Assembly: GCA_024400875.1 (NCBI GenBank)
Contig: JAKSMB010000008.1
Coordinates: forward strand, 1 to 62,638
Length of the DNA: 62,638 bases
Reading direction: 5' to 3'
From: Bacteroidales bacterium
GTDB taxonomy: Bacteria; Bacteroidota; Bacteroidia; Bacteroidales; WCHB1-69
Under the pieces are notes generated by a model. The model searched no databases, was not told the DNA's origin, and was given only the letters and a program-made list of their open reading frames with translations. Shown here piece after piece: positions 62,592-62,638 of the stretch (its first letter is position 1; every line of letters begins with the position of its first letter). A program made the translations under genes and the position numbers.

Positions 62592-62638
62592 TGTCCGATA
62601 AAACTTTTTTTTGAGGGCAAAAAATAAGGGCTGATTTC
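62592..62638 (+). mobile_element. Left end of the IS4-family element, cut by the window edge
   Basis: The first 47 bases of the IS, starting TGTCCGATAAAA, follow the second mscS copy exactly as at 6555. The sequence ends at the last base of the left arm of the IS hairpin. Whether a full IS follows here cannot be seen. Confidence 0.85.

Larger units (their letters stand above)
56038..62638. repeat. Direct terminal repeat, copy 2 of 2
   Basis: Second copy of the opening 6601 bases, running to the last base of the window. Here the left boundary is continuous with the complete exbB gene and its promoter, which are cut off in copy 1. The right boundary falls in the IS left end, at the last base of the 5' arm of a hairpin. 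Confidence 0.97.

Noticed and set aside
1-62638. Interpretation as a 56-kb plasmid or phage genome
   Set aside because: There is no replication initiator, partition, mobilisation or phage structural gene, and many single-copy chromosomal genes are present.

Overview
The window looks like chromosomal DNA of a Bacteroidota bacterium, most likely order Bacteroidales. Evidence: many promoters carry the TAnnTTTG -7 motif; there are type IX secretion (T9SS) C-terminal sorting domains of type A and type B; the bamD-rpoZ-coaBC-DUF4835-recN order, the ftsK-lolA pair and the Na+-pumping methylmalonyl-CoA decarboxylase cluster are all typical of the group. T9SS cargo argues against Bacteroides in the strict sense and fits Porphyromonas/Paludibacter/Prevotella-like lineages. 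I cannot name a genus.

Largest structural fact: bases 1-6601 recur as bases 56038-62638 (offset 56037), with no difference in any stretch I compared and identical encoded proteins. The window is therefore either one turn of a 56,037-bp closed path plus overlap (a circular contig with redundant ends), or two copies of a tandem repeat. It holds single-copy core genes (rpsT, rpmB, trmD, ftsK, coaBC, folC) and no replication or partition genes, so a plasmid is unlikely. The path contains exactly one IS4-family element (6555-7979), and the second copy breaks off 47 bp inside it. An IS-collapsed assembly loop or an IS-bounded duplication fits better than a replicon.

Layout. 1-5676: ExbB-ExbD-TonB-like energy transduction genes, folC, and two periplasmic PpiC/SurA-like folding factors. 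5708-6523: a small MscS channel (minus). 6555-7979: the IS. 8054-10736 (minus): operon rpsT, thioesterase, TrmH-type methylase, T9SS cargo with YD-like repeats. 10828-13473: a large MscS-family channel (minus). 13575-18176: overlapping SGNH-SGNH-MBOAT O-acetylation cassette. 18314-25638: housekeeping run bamD, rpoZ, coaBC, DUF4835, recN, barrel protein, xseB, O-methyltransferase, trmD. 25641-31718: O-antigen ligase-like protein and a 1528-residue secreted CUB-like/FISUMP protein. 31826-37550: rpmB, a TonB-dependent receptor, then a cobalamin riboswitch heading a beta-propeller lipoprotein and a T9SS cargo protein, probably surface corrinoid-capture factors. 37667-42712 (minus): S9 peptidase and a T9SS type B adhesin-like protein. 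42903-47139: methylmalonyl-CoA decarboxylase subunits alpha, delta (with a lamin-tail-like N-terminal domain), biotin carrier and beta. 47140-47756: a gene-free island with two arrays of 22-bp repeats around a GC-rich structured core. 47757-50996: T9SS-exported C10 cysteine protease (minus). 51097-52239: D12-class adenine methyltransferase. 52242-55648 (minus): lolA and ftsK. 55830 onward: the complete exbB and the second copy of the opening genes.

Most of the window is ordinary core genome. The best candidates for new biology are the repeat-flanked island at 47.2-47.7 kb, the terminator-like hairpin inside the first codons of the 1528-residue gene, the riboswitch operon with a T9SS-exported partner, the lamin-tail/OadG fusion, and the IS-linked 56-kb repeat.
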